Origin: Sysuimicrobium calidum
Lineage (GTDB): Bacteria > Sysuimicrobiota > Sysuimicrobiia > Sysuimicrobiales > Sysuimicrobiaceae
Direction: 5' to 3'
Assembly (NCBI GenBank): GCA_031459935.1
Contig: JAVKHN010000001.1
Span: forward strand, 62,001-126,000
DNA length: 64,000 nucleotides
Part shown: positions 30,990 to 38,589 of the stretch, in pieces
Layout of the letters: the number at the start of each line of letters is the position of its first letter
How positions within the stretch are numbered: the stretch's first letter is position 1
Made by a program: the position numbers and the translations under genes
Notes under the pieces: generated by a model
What the model was told of the DNA's origin: nothing
Databases searched by the model: none
Seen by the model: only the letters and a program-made list of their open reading frames with translations

Positions 30990-31049
30990 CAAAAAAGGCG
31001 CTCCACCGACGGAACGCCCTTCTTCCTGGATCCTCGGCAGGCGCGTTCC
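30990..31049 (-). promoter_or_regulatory. rplJL leader attenuator (L10 leader type)
   Basis: On the minus-strand transcript, GGCGTTCC (complement of 31018-31011) pairs with GGAGCGCC (31004-30997) around a 6-base loop and is followed by six U, an intrinsic terminator just ahead of rplJ. An upstream GGAACGC (complement of 31049-31043) is complementary to GCGTTCC in the terminator's 5' arm and could form an antiterminator instead. The position matches the L10-leader autoregulation element known in other bacteria. Confidence 0.75.
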
Positions 31050-31100
31050 GCTTTACCCCCTCGGGGACCTGCGGTCTACGGATCCCGCAACACCGGGATG

Positions 31101-31129
31101 ATCCTAGCAGGCTTTCAAAAGGCCGTCAA
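31101..31129 (-). promoter_or_regulatory. Promoter of rplJL
   Basis: Minus strand: TTGACG (31129-31124), 17-base spacer, TAGGAT (31106-31101). It lies in the gap between rplA and rplJ and drives the attenuator-bearing leader of about 120 bases. Confidence 0.72.
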
Positions 31130-31136
31130 CGCGCAG

Positions 31137-31853
31137 CTAGGCGGCCCGGCCACTGAGGGCCGCCTGGGCTTTGGCGGGGTCCACCCTCACGGCGGGCCCC
31201 ATGGTGGAGGAGAGGGCGATGCTGCGTAGGTAAGCTCCCTTCACCGCCGCGGGGCGGGCCCGGACCACCGCATCCAGGAGAGCGAGGAAGTTCTCCAGCA
31301 GGGCCTCCTCCGGGAAGGAGGCCTTTCCCAGGGGGGCGTGGATGATCCCGGACTTGTCCACCCGGAACTCGATCCGGCCCCCCTTCAGCTCCCGGACCGC
31401 CTTGCCCACCTCGAAGGTCACAGTTCCGGCCTTGGGGTTGGGCATGAGCCCGCGGGGGCCCAGGATCCGCCCCAACCGGCCCACGAGGGGCATCATGTCC
31501 GGGGTGGCCACGGCCACATCGAAGTCCAGCCATCCCTCCTGAATCCTGGCGATGAACTCCTCCGCCCCGACAAAATCGGCTCCCGCCGCCTCCGCCTCCT
31601 TGGCCTTGTCGCCCTTGGCGAAGACCAGCACCCGCACGGGCCTGCCCGTGCCGTGGGGGAGGACCACCGTGCCCCGCACCTGCTGGTCCGCGTGCTTGGG
31701 ATCCACTCCCAGCCGGATGGCTGCCTCCACCGTCTCGTCGAACTTTGCGTTCGCGATGGCCTTCACGAGGCGCACGGCCTCCCGGGGGTCGTACAGGTGC
31801 GTGCGGTCGACCTGCTTCGCCGCCTCTAGGTACCGCTTGCTGCGCTTGGCCAT
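31137..31853 (-). CDS. rplA: Ribosomal protein L1
   Basis: L1-stalk protein and usual autogenous repressor of rplKA, 238 aa. Typical segments: KRSKRYLEAAKQVDR at the N-terminus, GTVVLPHGTG, the GPRGLMPNPKAGTV signature, and FRVDKSGIIHAPLGK. ATG 31853 lies 11 bases after rplK. The gene ends next to the rplJL promoter. Confidence 0.97.
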   Translation of the reverse strand: MAKRSKRYLEAAKQVDRTHLYDPREAVRLVKAIANAKFDETVEAAIRLGVDPKHADQQVRGTVVLPHGTGRPVRVLVFAKGDKAKEAEAAGADFVGAEEFIARIQEGWLDFDVAVATPDMMPLVGRLGRILGPRGLMPNPKAGTVTFEVGKAVRELKGGRIEFRVDKSGIIHAPLGKASFPEEALLENFLALLDAVVRARPAAVKGAYLRSIALSSTMGPAVRVDPAKAQAALSGRAA

Positions 31854-31864
31854 GGCGTGCCCTC

Positions 31865-32290
31865 CTAGTCCACGATCTCGATGCCCATGCTGCGGGCCGT
31901 TCCCTCGATCATCCGCACCGCCGCCTCCAGCGATCGGGCGTTGAGATCGGGCATCTTGAGCCGGGCGATCTCCTCCACCTGCTGGCGGGTAACCCGGCCC
32001 ACCTTCTTCTTGTTGGGTTCGGGGGAGCCCACTTCAATCCCCGCCGCCTTCTTGAGGAGCACGGAGGCCGGCGGGGTCTTGGTGACGAAGGTGAAGGACC
32101 GGTCCGCATAGATGGTGATCTCCACGGGCACGATGAGACCCGCCTGGGAAGCCGTGCGCTCGTTGTAGGCCCGACAGAACTCCATGATGTTGATGCCGTG
32201 CGGGCCCAGGGCGGTGCCCACGGGCGGGGCCGGAGTGGCCTTCCCCGCAGGCAGCTGCAGCTTCACCACCGCGACCACCTTCTTCGCCAT
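31865..32290 (-). CDS. rplK: Ribosomal protein L11
   Basis: GTPase-centre protein, 141 aa. The proline-rich N-terminus (KLQLPAGKATPAPPVGTALG), FCRAYNERT, and the RNA-binding C-terminal domain ending VRMIEGTARSMGIEI are all standard. It follows nusG after 3 bases, with ATG at 32290, in the secE-nusG-rplKA operon. Confidence 0.97.
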   Translation of the reverse strand: MAKKVVAVVKLQLPAGKATPAPPVGTALGPHGINIMEFCRAYNERTASQAGLIVPVEITIYADRSFTFVTKTPPASVLLKKAAGIEVGSPEPNKKKVGRVTRQQVEEIARLKMPDLNARSLEAAVRMIEGTARSMGIEIVD

Positions 32291-32293
32291 CGC

Positions 32294-32881
32294 CTACACC
32301 TTCTCCACCTGTGTGAAATCCAGCTCCACGGGGGTTTCCCGGCCGAAGATGGAGACCCGCACCCGGACCTTCTCCCGTTCGGGAAGGATCTCCTCCACAA
32401 CGCCGGTGAACTCCTGAAAGGGGCCGGAGGTGATGCGCACCGTGTCCCCCTTCTGGTACGTGATCCGCAGGCGCGGGGCCTCTCCCCGCATCTGCCCGAG
32501 GATGGTCTTCACCTCCTCCTCGTCCAGAGGTACCGGGCGCGCCCCGGCACCCACGAACCCCGTGACCCCGGGGGTGTTCCGGACCACGTACCAGGAGTCG
32601 TCGTCCATGATCATCTCCACCAGGACGTAGCCGGGATAGATGCGTCGCTGGGTAATCCGGCGTTTCCCCTCTTTGATCTCGATCTCGTCCGTGGTGGGTA
32701 CGATCACCTGGAAGATTTTGTCCTGCACGTTCATGGAGGCGATCCGACGCTCCAGGTTTGCCTTCACCTTGTTCTCGTACCCGGAGTACGTGTGGATCAC
32801 GTACCAGCGCCGCCGCGGGTCCTTAGGCGGCGCCTCCCCTGGCAGTTCCTGTCCTTCCTCTCTCTTCTCCCGCTCCGCCAT
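32294..32881 (-). CDS. nusG: Transcription factor NusG
   Basis: Elongation factor that bridges RNA polymerase and ribosome or Rho, 195 aa. NGN domain begins with RRWYVIHTYSGYENKVKANL and contains RRIYPGYVLVEM. The KOW motif near the end shows KGDTVRITSGPFQEFTGVV. A charged N-terminal extension of about 25 residues (MAEREKREEGQ...) precedes the NGN domain. ATG 32881 has GTGGGGAA upstream; the in-frame ATG at 32914 lies inside secE and is less likely. Confidence 0.95.
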   Translation of the reverse strand: MAEREKREEGQELPGEAPPKDPRRRWYVIHTYSGYENKVKANLERRIASMNVQDKIFQVIVPTTDEIEIKEGKRRITQRRIYPGYVLVEMIMDDDSWYVVRNTPGVTGFVGAGARPVPLDEEEVKTILGQMRGEAPRLRITYQKGDTVRITSGPFQEFTGVVEEILPEREKVRVRVSIFGRETPVELDFTQVEKV

Positions 32882-32897
32882 CGGGATTCCCCACTTT

Positions 32898-33170
32898 TCA
32901 GCGGGCGAGCACATGCTGGAAGAACCACGTGAGGAGGGCGTCCCACGCTCCCAGGTACAGGGCCGTCAGGGTGACGACCACCAGCACCACCAGGGTGCTC
33001 GTGAGGAGCTCCTGGCGGCTGGGCCACGTGACTCGGTTCAACTCCGCCCGCACCTCCCGGAGGTAGCGGGAGGCGCGTTCCGGCAGGGTGAGTTCCCGGC
33101 GCGCGGGGGCCTTCCCCGCCGGCCGGATCGCCTTTGCGGATCGCTTCGCAAGATCGGTCACGCGGGCCAT
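32898..33170 (-). CDS. secE: Preprotein translocase subunit SecE
   Basis: Single-span translocase subunit that stabilises SecY, 90 aa. The conserved RYLREVRAELNRVTWPSRQE amphipathic segment (35-54) precedes one membrane helix (about 57-77). The open frame extends upstream, but GGGGGAG before ATG 33170 fixes the start. It heads secE-nusG-rplKA. Neither rpmG nor tRNA-Trp, frequent neighbours, is found just upstream. Confidence 0.93.
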   Translation of the reverse strand: MARVTDLAKRSAKAIRPAGKAPARRELTLPERASRYLREVRAELNRVTWPSRQELLTSTLVVLVVVTLTALYLGAWDALLTWFFQHVLAR

Positions 33171-33263
33171 GGGACTCCCCCGTCTGAAAAACAGAATGCG
33201 CTTCTCGTGCTCGCCGCGGACAGGTGTACGGGCACGGGGATGCCTTCCTCGGGCGCCCCCGTG

Positions 33264-33293
33264 ATTATAGGGACCCTTCTCCCGGGCCGTCAA
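33264..33293 (-). promoter_or_regulatory. Promoter of secE-nusG-rplKA
   Basis: Minus strand: TTGACG (33293-33288), 18-base spacer, TATAAT (33269-33264), a perfect -10. It overlaps the last codons and stop of the upstream secreted-protein gene. Confidence 0.8.
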
Positions 33294-33864
33294 ACTGGGT
33301 GGAACTTGCCAGCAAACCCGCGATCCGGCGGGCCGCCCGGAGGAGCACCGCCTCCACTGCCTCCACCAAGGCCGCTGTTCCCCTCCCATCCGCGCGGGTG
33401 GCGGCGAAGGTTTCCTCCAGCAGGATGCGCTGGGTCGTGGCCTCCACCACCCGCACCTGCAGGGCCGCATGGGCCAGGGAGACCGCAGGCACACGGGAGT
33501 CTCCGGCCGGGAGGGAGAGGCCGTCCAGATCGAGGTGGGTCCACCGGCCGGTGACGATCCAGCTCGCCCCCGCCGCCCGTGCCACCGCGGCGGCCCTCCC
33601 CGTCCAAATGTAGAGTTCCTCCGGGCGAAATCCGAGCTCTCGGGCGACGCGGTGGACCTGATCCACAGGCAGGATCCGGAGCCCCGGGATGCGATGTCCC
33701 ACAAGGATTCGGACGAGCTGCGCGCTTGGGGACTCCAGGTCCCTGAGCAGGTGGGCGCTCGCGGTCCCCACGGTGGAGAACTCCGCCACCGCGACCACGG
33801 GCGGCACCTGCCCCGCGGCGTTCAGGATCGCCAGGAACGCGAAAAGCAGTGCCACAGATCCCAA
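33265..33864 (-). CDS. Secreted protein with a CsgG/FlgO-like domain
   Basis: 199 aa. A hydrophobic N-terminal segment (VALLFAFLAILNAAG) looks like a signal peptide or anchor. It is followed by VVAVAEFSTVG, RILPVDQVHRVARELG, ASWIVTGRWTHLDLDG and LQVRVVEATTQRILLEETF. This order (an AVAEF strand, a GAxYIVTG strand, then a VRVVD-like strand) is that of the CsgG/FlgO/TolB N-terminal-like periplasmic fold. The start is taken as TTG 33864 with GGTGGAAG upstream; GTG 33855 is possible. The exact role is unknown. It ends inside the secE promoter. Confidence 0.55.
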   Translation of the reverse strand: MGSVALLFAFLAILNAAGQVPPVVAVAEFSTVGTASAHLLRDLESPSAQLVRILVGHRIPGLRILPVDQVHRVARELGFRPEELYIWTGRAAAVARAAGASWIVTGRWTHLDLDGLSLPAGDSRVPAVSLAHAALQVRVVEATTQRILLEETFAATRADGRGTAALVEAVEAVLLRAARRIAGLLASSTQFDGPGEGSL

Positions 33865-33912
33865 AATGCTTCCACCATGTCACGAACAGGTCACAACACC
33901 GACCTTCCCCCC

Positions 33913-33940
33913 TTGACACCGCCGGGAGACCGGGTACCAT
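33913..33940 (+). promoter_or_regulatory. Promoter of a structured short transcript
   Basis: TTGACA at 33913-33918, 16-base spacer, TACCAT at 33935-33940. The first transcribed bases enter the hairpin-rich region 33952-34055. Confidence 0.6.
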
Positions 33941-33946
33941 AGGGAG

Positions 33947-34056
33947 CGGAAGGCGGTGATGTCCGGTCAGGGAAGGCCGGGCAGAACCGCCGAATTTATT
34001 TGGATCTACCGGGCCGGTGCCTCCCGACAGGGGTCGGCTGCCGGCCTGATTTTTTG
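33947..34056 (+). ncRNA. Structured leader or small RNA ending in a terminator, unassigned
   Basis: Two nested hairpins follow the promoter. The first is GGCGGT (33952-33957) with ACCGCC (33986-33991), enclosing CCGG/CCGG. The second is GGCCGG (34012-34017) with CCGGCC (34041-34046), enclosing CCGAC/GTCGG and followed by TGA and six T (34050-34055), a good intrinsic terminator. It is either a small RNA of about 110 nt or an attenuator for the coiled-coil gene that starts 15 bases later. It also contains a 42-codon frame from ATG 33959 with weak support. I do not recognise a known RNA family. Confidence 0.45.
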
Positions 34057-34070
34057 TCGGGGGTTATGCG

Positions 34071-34424
34071 GTGATCCGTGCCCATGAGCGGGTTCTGGTG
34101 GAGGTTCGCCGGCAGGCCACGGCGGAGCGGGAGGCGTACCGGCAGCTGCTGGAGCGGGAACGGCAGGGACTGGCCCGGTACCGGTCGGCTCCGCGGGTGA
34201 TCCGGCCGGCGGAGCACCGGGCGAGCCTCCGGGAGGCGAAGCGGCTGGCCCGGCAGGGACTGGATGCGCACCGTCGGGCCCTGGAGGAGAATCCCTGGAT
34301 CCTGCAGCTCGTGGCCCTTTACGAGCAGCTGCAGGCCCTGCGGCGGACAAAGGGCCGGCGGAAGGAGAAGGCCGAGCAGCCTGTGGCACAAGAATTGCTC
34401 CCCTCGCCGCAGAGCGTGGGATAG
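34071..34424 (+). CDS. Hypothetical coiled-coil protein, 117 aa
   Basis: Not recognised. Very rich in Arg, Glu, Gln and Ala, with heptad-like helices through most of its length (RRQATAEREAYRQLLERER, then RASLREAKRLARQG). It has no membrane segment and ends in a charged, disordered-looking tail. GTG 34071 has GGGGG upstream. It sits immediately after a possible attenuator and is followed by two hairpins, so it looks like a single-gene unit. Confidence 0.55.
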   Translation: MIRAHERVLVEVRRQATAEREAYRQLLERERQGLARYRSAPRVIRPAEHRASLREAKRLARQGLDAHRRALEENPWILQLVALYEQLQALRRTKGRRKEKAEQPVAQELLPSPQSVG

Positions 34425-34444
34425 AATAAAATCAGTATCGGAGA

Positions 34445-34520
34445 ACTCCCCGGCCCCCCCCTGCCGGGGAGTCACGCCCCACCCCCCAGCGACGGCCCGG
34501 CGCCCGCCGGGCCGTCGTGT
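34445..34520 (+). terminator. Tandem hairpins ending the coiled-coil gene
   Basis: First hairpin ACTCCCCGG / CCGGGGAGT (34445-34453, 34464-34472). The second is a perfect 12-bp stem GACGGCCCGGCG / CGCCGGGCCGTC (34491-34502, 34505-34516) followed by GTGTTTTA. It separates this gene from the convergent sigma-factor gene. Confidence 0.7.
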
Positions 34521-34521
34521 T

Positions 34522-35121
34522 TTAGAGGGAACCCCGGAAGGCCTGGATCCTGGGATGGCGGCGTAGCCGGCTGAGGAGGTTGCGCTTGGCGTTGTAGACC
34601 TCCTCCACGGACGCAAACAGATCCCCTCTGCGGCGCACCAGCTCCCGCGGGGGGATTCCATGGACGAAGGATTCGTAGAGCACGACCCGCTCCCGCTCGT
34701 CCGCGACCGCGGACTGGACGACCTCCCACAGCTCCTGGAGCGCCATCTGCTCCACGGCCTCCGCCTCGGGATCCGCGGCCGCGCCCCCCTCCGGGTCCTC
34801 CACGAGAAAGGCCCGCTCTTGTCTTCGGAGGGCGTCCACCACCGCACTGTGCGCGCACATCTGCAGGTACCGCAGCAGACTGGGGAGGTCCGGGAATCGT
34901 TGGAACTTCTCCTCGTCCACGGCCAGGAACATCTTCTCGAAGGCCCGGTTCACCAACCACTCCACCGGCTCCCCCGCGTGGGGAAACGCGCTGTGCCGAC
35001 GCACCCAGCTGGCCACCAGGGCCTGGTACCGGGTGTAGAGGGCCCGCCAAGCGTCCTCGTCTCGGAACACGAGGGCGCGCCGAAAGAGCTGGTATGCCTC
35101 AAGCTCCCTCTGATCGCCCAT
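34522..35121 (-). CDS. ECF-like sigma-70 family factor
   Basis: 199 aa. Region 2 is recognisable near the N-terminus (FRRALVFRDEDAWRALYTRYQALVASWVRRH, first half quoted; then VNRAFEKMF and LLRYLQMCAHSAVVDALRRQ). Region 4 is weaker (ERERVVLYESFVHGIPPREL, then VYNAKRNLLSRLRRH). An acidic linker lies between. It would redirect RNA polymerase to a special regulon. No anti-sigma gene is adjacent. ATG 35121 lacks a clear ribosome site, so the start could be a few codons upstream. Confidence 0.7.
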   Translation of the reverse strand: MGDQRELEAYQLFRRALVFRDEDAWRALYTRYQALVASWVRRHSAFPHAGEPVEWLVNRAFEKMFLAVDEEKFQRFPDLPSLLRYLQMCAHSAVVDALRRQERAFLVEDPEGGAAADPEAEAVEQMALQELWEVVQSAVADERERVVLYESFVHGIPPRELVRRRGDLFASVEEVYNAKRNLLSRLRRHPRIQAFRGSL

Positions 35122-35180
35122 GGGCAGGGGATCATGGAGTATTCTGACATGCGGCGGCGAAATCCTGTTGGAGGATGGGG

Positions 35181-36113
35181 ATGAAGGTCCTGGTGACCGG
35201 GGGGGCGGGGTTTGTCGGGTCCCACGTGGTGGAGCACCTCCTGCGGGCCGGGCACGAGGTGGTGGTGGTGGACGACCTGCGCACGGGGCGCCGGGAGAAC
35301 CTCCCTCCCGGGGTGCGACTGTATGCGCTCGACATCCTCGATCCCCGGATGGGGGAGGTGTTCGAACAGGAACGGCCCCAGGTTCTGAGCCACCACGCGG
35401 CTCAGGCCTCTGTGGCGATCTCCCTGCGGGATCCCGAGCTGGACGCCCGGGTGAACGTGGTGGGAACCCTGAAGCTCCTCCAGTACTGTGTGCGGACGGG
35501 CGTTCGCCATTTCGTCTTCGCCAGCACCGGCGGCGCCATCTACGGAGAGGCCACGGCGATCCCCTGCCCCGAGGACTACCCACCCCGCCCCATCAGCCCC
35601 TACGGGGTGCACAAGCTGTGCGCGGAGCACCACCTCCTTGCCTGGAGCGCGCTGTACGGGCTCCGGGGCACTGTCCTGCGCTACGGAAACGTGTACGGGC
35701 CTCGTCAGGACCCGGAGGGGGAGGCCGGGGTGGTGGCCATCTTCACCGCCACCATGCTCCGGGGACGCCCCCCGGTGATCTTCGGCGACGGCCTCCATAC
35801 CCGCGACTACGTGTATGTGGAGGATGTGGCGGAGGCGAACCTGCGGGTCATCGAGCGGGGGGTGGAGGGGGTTTACAACATCGGGACCGGAGTCGAGACC
35901 TCCACCCGTGACCTGTTCGACCTCCTCCGGGAACTGGTAGGTTACCGGGGAGAGCCCGTCTACGGTCCACCCCGGCCGGGGGATGTGCGGCGGATCGCCC
36001 TGGACTGCCGACGGGCGAGCGAGGCCTTCGGGTGGCATCCCCGCACGCCGCTCCGGGAGGGGCTCTCGCGTACCGTGGCCTGGTTCCGGTCCCGGTTAGG
36101 GGAGCGCCCATGA
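35181..36113 (+). CDS. NAD-dependent sugar epimerase (GalE-type)
   Basis: Extended short-chain dehydrogenase, probably a UDP-glucose 4-epimerase or close relative. NAD-binding TGGAGFVGSH is at residues 6-15. The catalytic Thr/Ser and Tyr-x3-Lys are in ASTGGAIYG and SPYGVHKLCAE, followed by RYGNVYGPRQDP and GDGLHTRDYVYVEDVAEA. 310 aa, normal length. ATG 35181 is used because GGAGG lies six bases upstream; ATG 35175 would touch it. The stop overlaps the ATG of the LigD phosphoesterase gene. Confidence 0.87.
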   Translation: MKVLVTGGAGFVGSHVVEHLLRAGHEVVVVDDLRTGRRENLPPGVRLYALDILDPRMGEVFEQERPQVLSHHAAQASVAISLRDPELDARVNVVGTLKLLQYCVRTGVRHFVFASTGGAIYGEATAIPCPEDYPPRPISPYGVHKLCAEHHLLAWSALYGLRGTVLRYGNVYGPRQDPEGEAGVVAIFTATMLRGRPPVIFGDGLHTRDYVYVEDVAEANLRVIERGVEGVYNIGTGVETSTRDLFDLLRELVGYRGEPVYGPPRPGDVRRIALDCRRASEAFGWHPRTPLREGLSRTVAWFRSRLGERP

Positions 36114-36601
36114 CTTCAGACCGGCTGCGGTTTTACGTCCACGAGCACCACGCAAGCCGTCTCCACTGGGACCTCCGTCTGGAGATGGAGGGGGTCCTGC
36201 GGTCCTGGGCCGTCCCTAAGGGCCCCTCCATGGATCCGGAGGTCCGGCGGCTCGCCATCCTGGTGGAGGACCACGACCTCGCGTACGGGGAGTTCGAGGG
36301 CGTGATCCCGCCCGGGGCGTACGGGGCCGGGGTGGTGATGCTGTGGGACGAGGGCACCTACGAGTGCCGGGAAGGGGATCCCGGCCGGGCGTTCCGGAAG
36401 GGGAAGATGACGCTGGTGCTGTACGGGCAGAAGTTGCGGGGCGAGTTCCACCTGGTTCGGCTTGCACGCGGGGGCGGGGCGCAGTGGCTGTTCTTCAAGG
36501 CCCGTGACGCCTTCGCCCAACCCGGATTCGATCCCCGGGGGACGCGGTCCGTGAAGACCGGACGCACCGTCGAGGAGATCGCCCGCAATGCGCTCCCTTA
36601 G
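36110..36601 (+). CDS. Stand-alone LigD-type 3'-phosphoesterase
   Basis: 163-residue protein equal to the phosphoesterase domain of DNA ligase D, which trims 3'-phosphate or ribonucleotide ends during double-strand-break repair. Conserved blocks: HEHHASRLHWDLRLEM near the N-terminus, WAVPKGPSMDP, EGVIPPGAYGAG, GEFHLVRL and WLFFKARD. The ligase and polymerase domains of LigD are absent. ATG 36110 overlaps the epimerase stop (ATGA). The transglycosylase gene starts 14 bases before its end. Confidence 0.88.
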   Translation: MTSDRLRFYVHEHHASRLHWDLRLEMEGVLRSWAVPKGPSMDPEVRRLAILVEDHDLAYGEFEGVIPPGAYGAGVVMLWDEGTYECREGDPGRAFRKGKMTLVLYGQKLRGEFHLVRLARGGGAQWLFFKARDAFAQPGFDPRGTRSVKTGRTVEEIARNALP

Positions 36602-38585
36602 CCCCGGGCTCGCGCTCGCCACCGTTGCACTGGCCCTCGGCGTGGGCGCGAGGCCCCCCATGCGTCTTGATGCCATCGCCGAGGACGTCCGCCGGGGCCG
36701 GTGCGGCCCGCACTTCATCCTCCTTCAGATCCTCCTGGCCACGCCCGGCCCGAACCGGGCCCGTGCGGGCCTTCTGCTCGGGCGGTGCTGGATCCTCTCG
36801 GGAGAGCCGGATCGGGCGATCCGGGTGTTCGACACAGTCACCGGGCCCCTTGCACCGTACGCACGGCTGTGGGCGGGGGAGCTGGCCCTGCGCCGGGGCG
36901 ACCGTCGGGGCGGGGCAGAGCGTCTGCTGCGCGTTCTTGGGTCCGGGCCCGCAGCCGTGCGGGCGCGCTTGGCGCTGGCGGAAGCCCTAGCCCCGGATCC
37001 CCGGGCGGCCGAGCGCTATGCCCGGGAGGTGATCCGCCGGGCGGAGGGCGATGCGGTCCTGGCGCGGGCCTGGTTGAGCCTGGGCCGGGCCCTGCACGCA
37101 CAGGCGAGAAGGGAGGAGGCCGTGGAGGCCTTCGGGTGGGCGTGGTGGGCGTTTCCGAGAAGCCCCGTGGAGCGCGAGGCTTTCCAGGCGCTTGTCTCCC
37201 TTCTCGGCAAGCGATCACCTGTACCACCTCCCCCCGCCCGGTTGCGCCGGGCTCGGCACCTGGTGGATCCCCGGGCCGCGGAGCGGGAGCTCGTGCTGGC
37301 CTTACGGGCGGGTCTGCCGCCCGAGGCGGAGGCGGAGGCGTGGTTCCGGTTGGGCGTCCTGCGCCTGGGGACACCCGGAGCCGCGGAGGACTTCCGGCGG
37401 GCCGCCCGCTTCCCCCCTCTTGCGCCACGGGCCCTGTACTGGCTCGGGGTCGCCCTGCGAGGGGCGGAGGCGGAGCGGGTGTGGAGCGGGCTGATCCGCC
37501 GCTTTCCCGCTAGCCCCTGGGCAGCCCGGGCCCTGCTGGTCCTCGGCCTGCGGGCAGAAGCCCGGGGGGAATTCGGAGCTGCTGAGAGGCTCTACGGACA
37601 GCTCGCGCACCGTTACCCCGCCACGGCCGAAGCGGATGAGGCGCGGTGGCGGAGGGGATGGTTGCGCTACCGGCAGGGGAGGTGGCTGGAGGCAGAGCGG
37701 ATCTTCCTCCGATCCGCCAGTCAGTACCCCGGAACGGGGCGGGCTCCGGCTCACCTGTACTGGGCCGCTCACAGCCGCGCCCGAAGGGGGCTGCCTCCTG
37801 GGCCTCTGCTGGCTCGGCTTGCGCGGACCTACCCGCACACGTACTACGGCATGCGGGCCCGGGCACGCCTCGGCCTTCCTCCGCCGCCTGAGCCGGCTCC
37901 TGCGGGTTCCCTCTCTCTACCTTCGGATCGGTTCCTGAGCACCTCCGAGGAGCTGCTGCTTTTGGGGTTCTTCGAAGAGGCGGCGGAGGAAGCCAAAGCC
38001 GCCCTGGCCCAGCAGGGTTCGCGCCGGATCCTCCGGGTGCTGGCGGAGGCCTGTAGGAGGTTGGGGAACTTCCCGGGATCCGTTGCCGCGGCAGAGGCGG
38101 CGATGCGCGGCGGCGGGGCGGATGCGGATCTCTGGCGGCTCGCGTATCCCCGGCCGTACTGGGATGCAGTACAGCGGGTGGCCCGGGAGACGGGCCTGGA
38201 TCCTCTCCTGGTGCTGGCGGTGATGCGGGAGGAGAGCCGGTTCGATCCCCAGGCGGTCTCCCCCGCGGGGGCGGTGGGCCTCCTGCAGCTTCTGCCCGCC
38301 ACCGCCCGGGAGCTGGATGCGAACGTGGACCTCCGGAAGCTGACAGACCCGGAGGTGAACCTGCGCCTGGGCGCCCGGTACCTGGGAGAGCAGCTGCGAC
38401 GCACTGGAGAGCTGCGGCTGGCCCTGGTGGCCTACAACGCGGGTCCCGGCGCGGCCCGGATGTTCGCCGCACGGGGGATCCAGGATCCGGACGAGTTCGT
38501 GGAGCAGATCCCGTACGCGGAGACCCGCACCTATCTTCGCCGCGTGCTAGAGAGCTACGGGATCTACCGCTGGCTGTACCGCTGA
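36588..38585 (+). CDS. Soluble lytic murein transglycosylase (Slt-type)
   Basis: 665 aa exported peptidoglycan-cleaving enzyme. It has an N-terminal signal-like segment (LALATVALALGVGA), then about 450 residues of helical TPR/superhelical repeats (many RA-x-LALA and YARLWAGE-type pairs). The C-terminal SLT domain has catalytic Glu549 in REESRFDP, then SPAGAVGLLQLLPATA, NLRLGARYLGEQL and ALVAYNAGPG. The layout equals E. coli Slt70. The start lies within the upstream phosphoesterase gene, indicating one operon. It converges on rlmD with a 4-base gap. Confidence 0.88.
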   Translation: MRSLSPGLALATVALALGVGARPPMRLDAIAEDVRRGRCGPHFILLQILLATPGPNRARAGLLLGRCWILSGEPDRAIRVFDTVTGPLAPYARLWAGELALRRGDRRGGAERLLRVLGSGPAAVRARLALAEALAPDPRAAERYAREVIRRAEGDAVLARAWLSLGRALHAQARREEAVEAFGWAWWAFPRSPVEREAFQALVSLLGKRSPVPPPPARLRRARHLVDPRAAERELVLALRAGLPPEAEAEAWFRLGVLRLGTPGAAEDFRRAARFPPLAPRALYWLGVALRGAEAERVWSGLIRRFPASPWAARALLVLGLRAEARGEFGAAERLYGQLAHRYPATAEADEARWRRGWLRYRQGRWLEAERIFLRSASQYPGTGRAPAHLYWAAHSRARRGLPPGPLLARLARTYPHTYYGMRARARLGLPPPPEPAPAGSLSLPSDRFLSTSEELLLLGFFEEAAEEAKAALAQQGSRRILRVLAEACRRLGNFPGSVAAAEAAMRGGGADADLWRLAYPRPYWDAVQRVARETGLDPLLVLAVMREESRFDPQAVSPAGAVGLLQLLPATARELDANVDLRKLTDPEVNLRLGARYLGEQLRRTGELRLALVAYNAGPGAARMFAARGIQDPDEFVEQIPYAETRTYLRRVLESYGIYRWLYR

Positions 38586-38589
38586 GGTC

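Noticed and set aside
33952..33991. Small SRP RNA, suggested by GGTCAGG...GCAG
   Set aside because: The GGAA tetraloop and the correct order CAGG-loop-GGAAG-GCAG of helix 8 are not present; the pieces are out of order.
33959..34087. 42-codon frame in the structured RNA
   Set aside because: It crosses both hairpins and the terminator and overlaps the next gene; no ribosome site or homology supports it.
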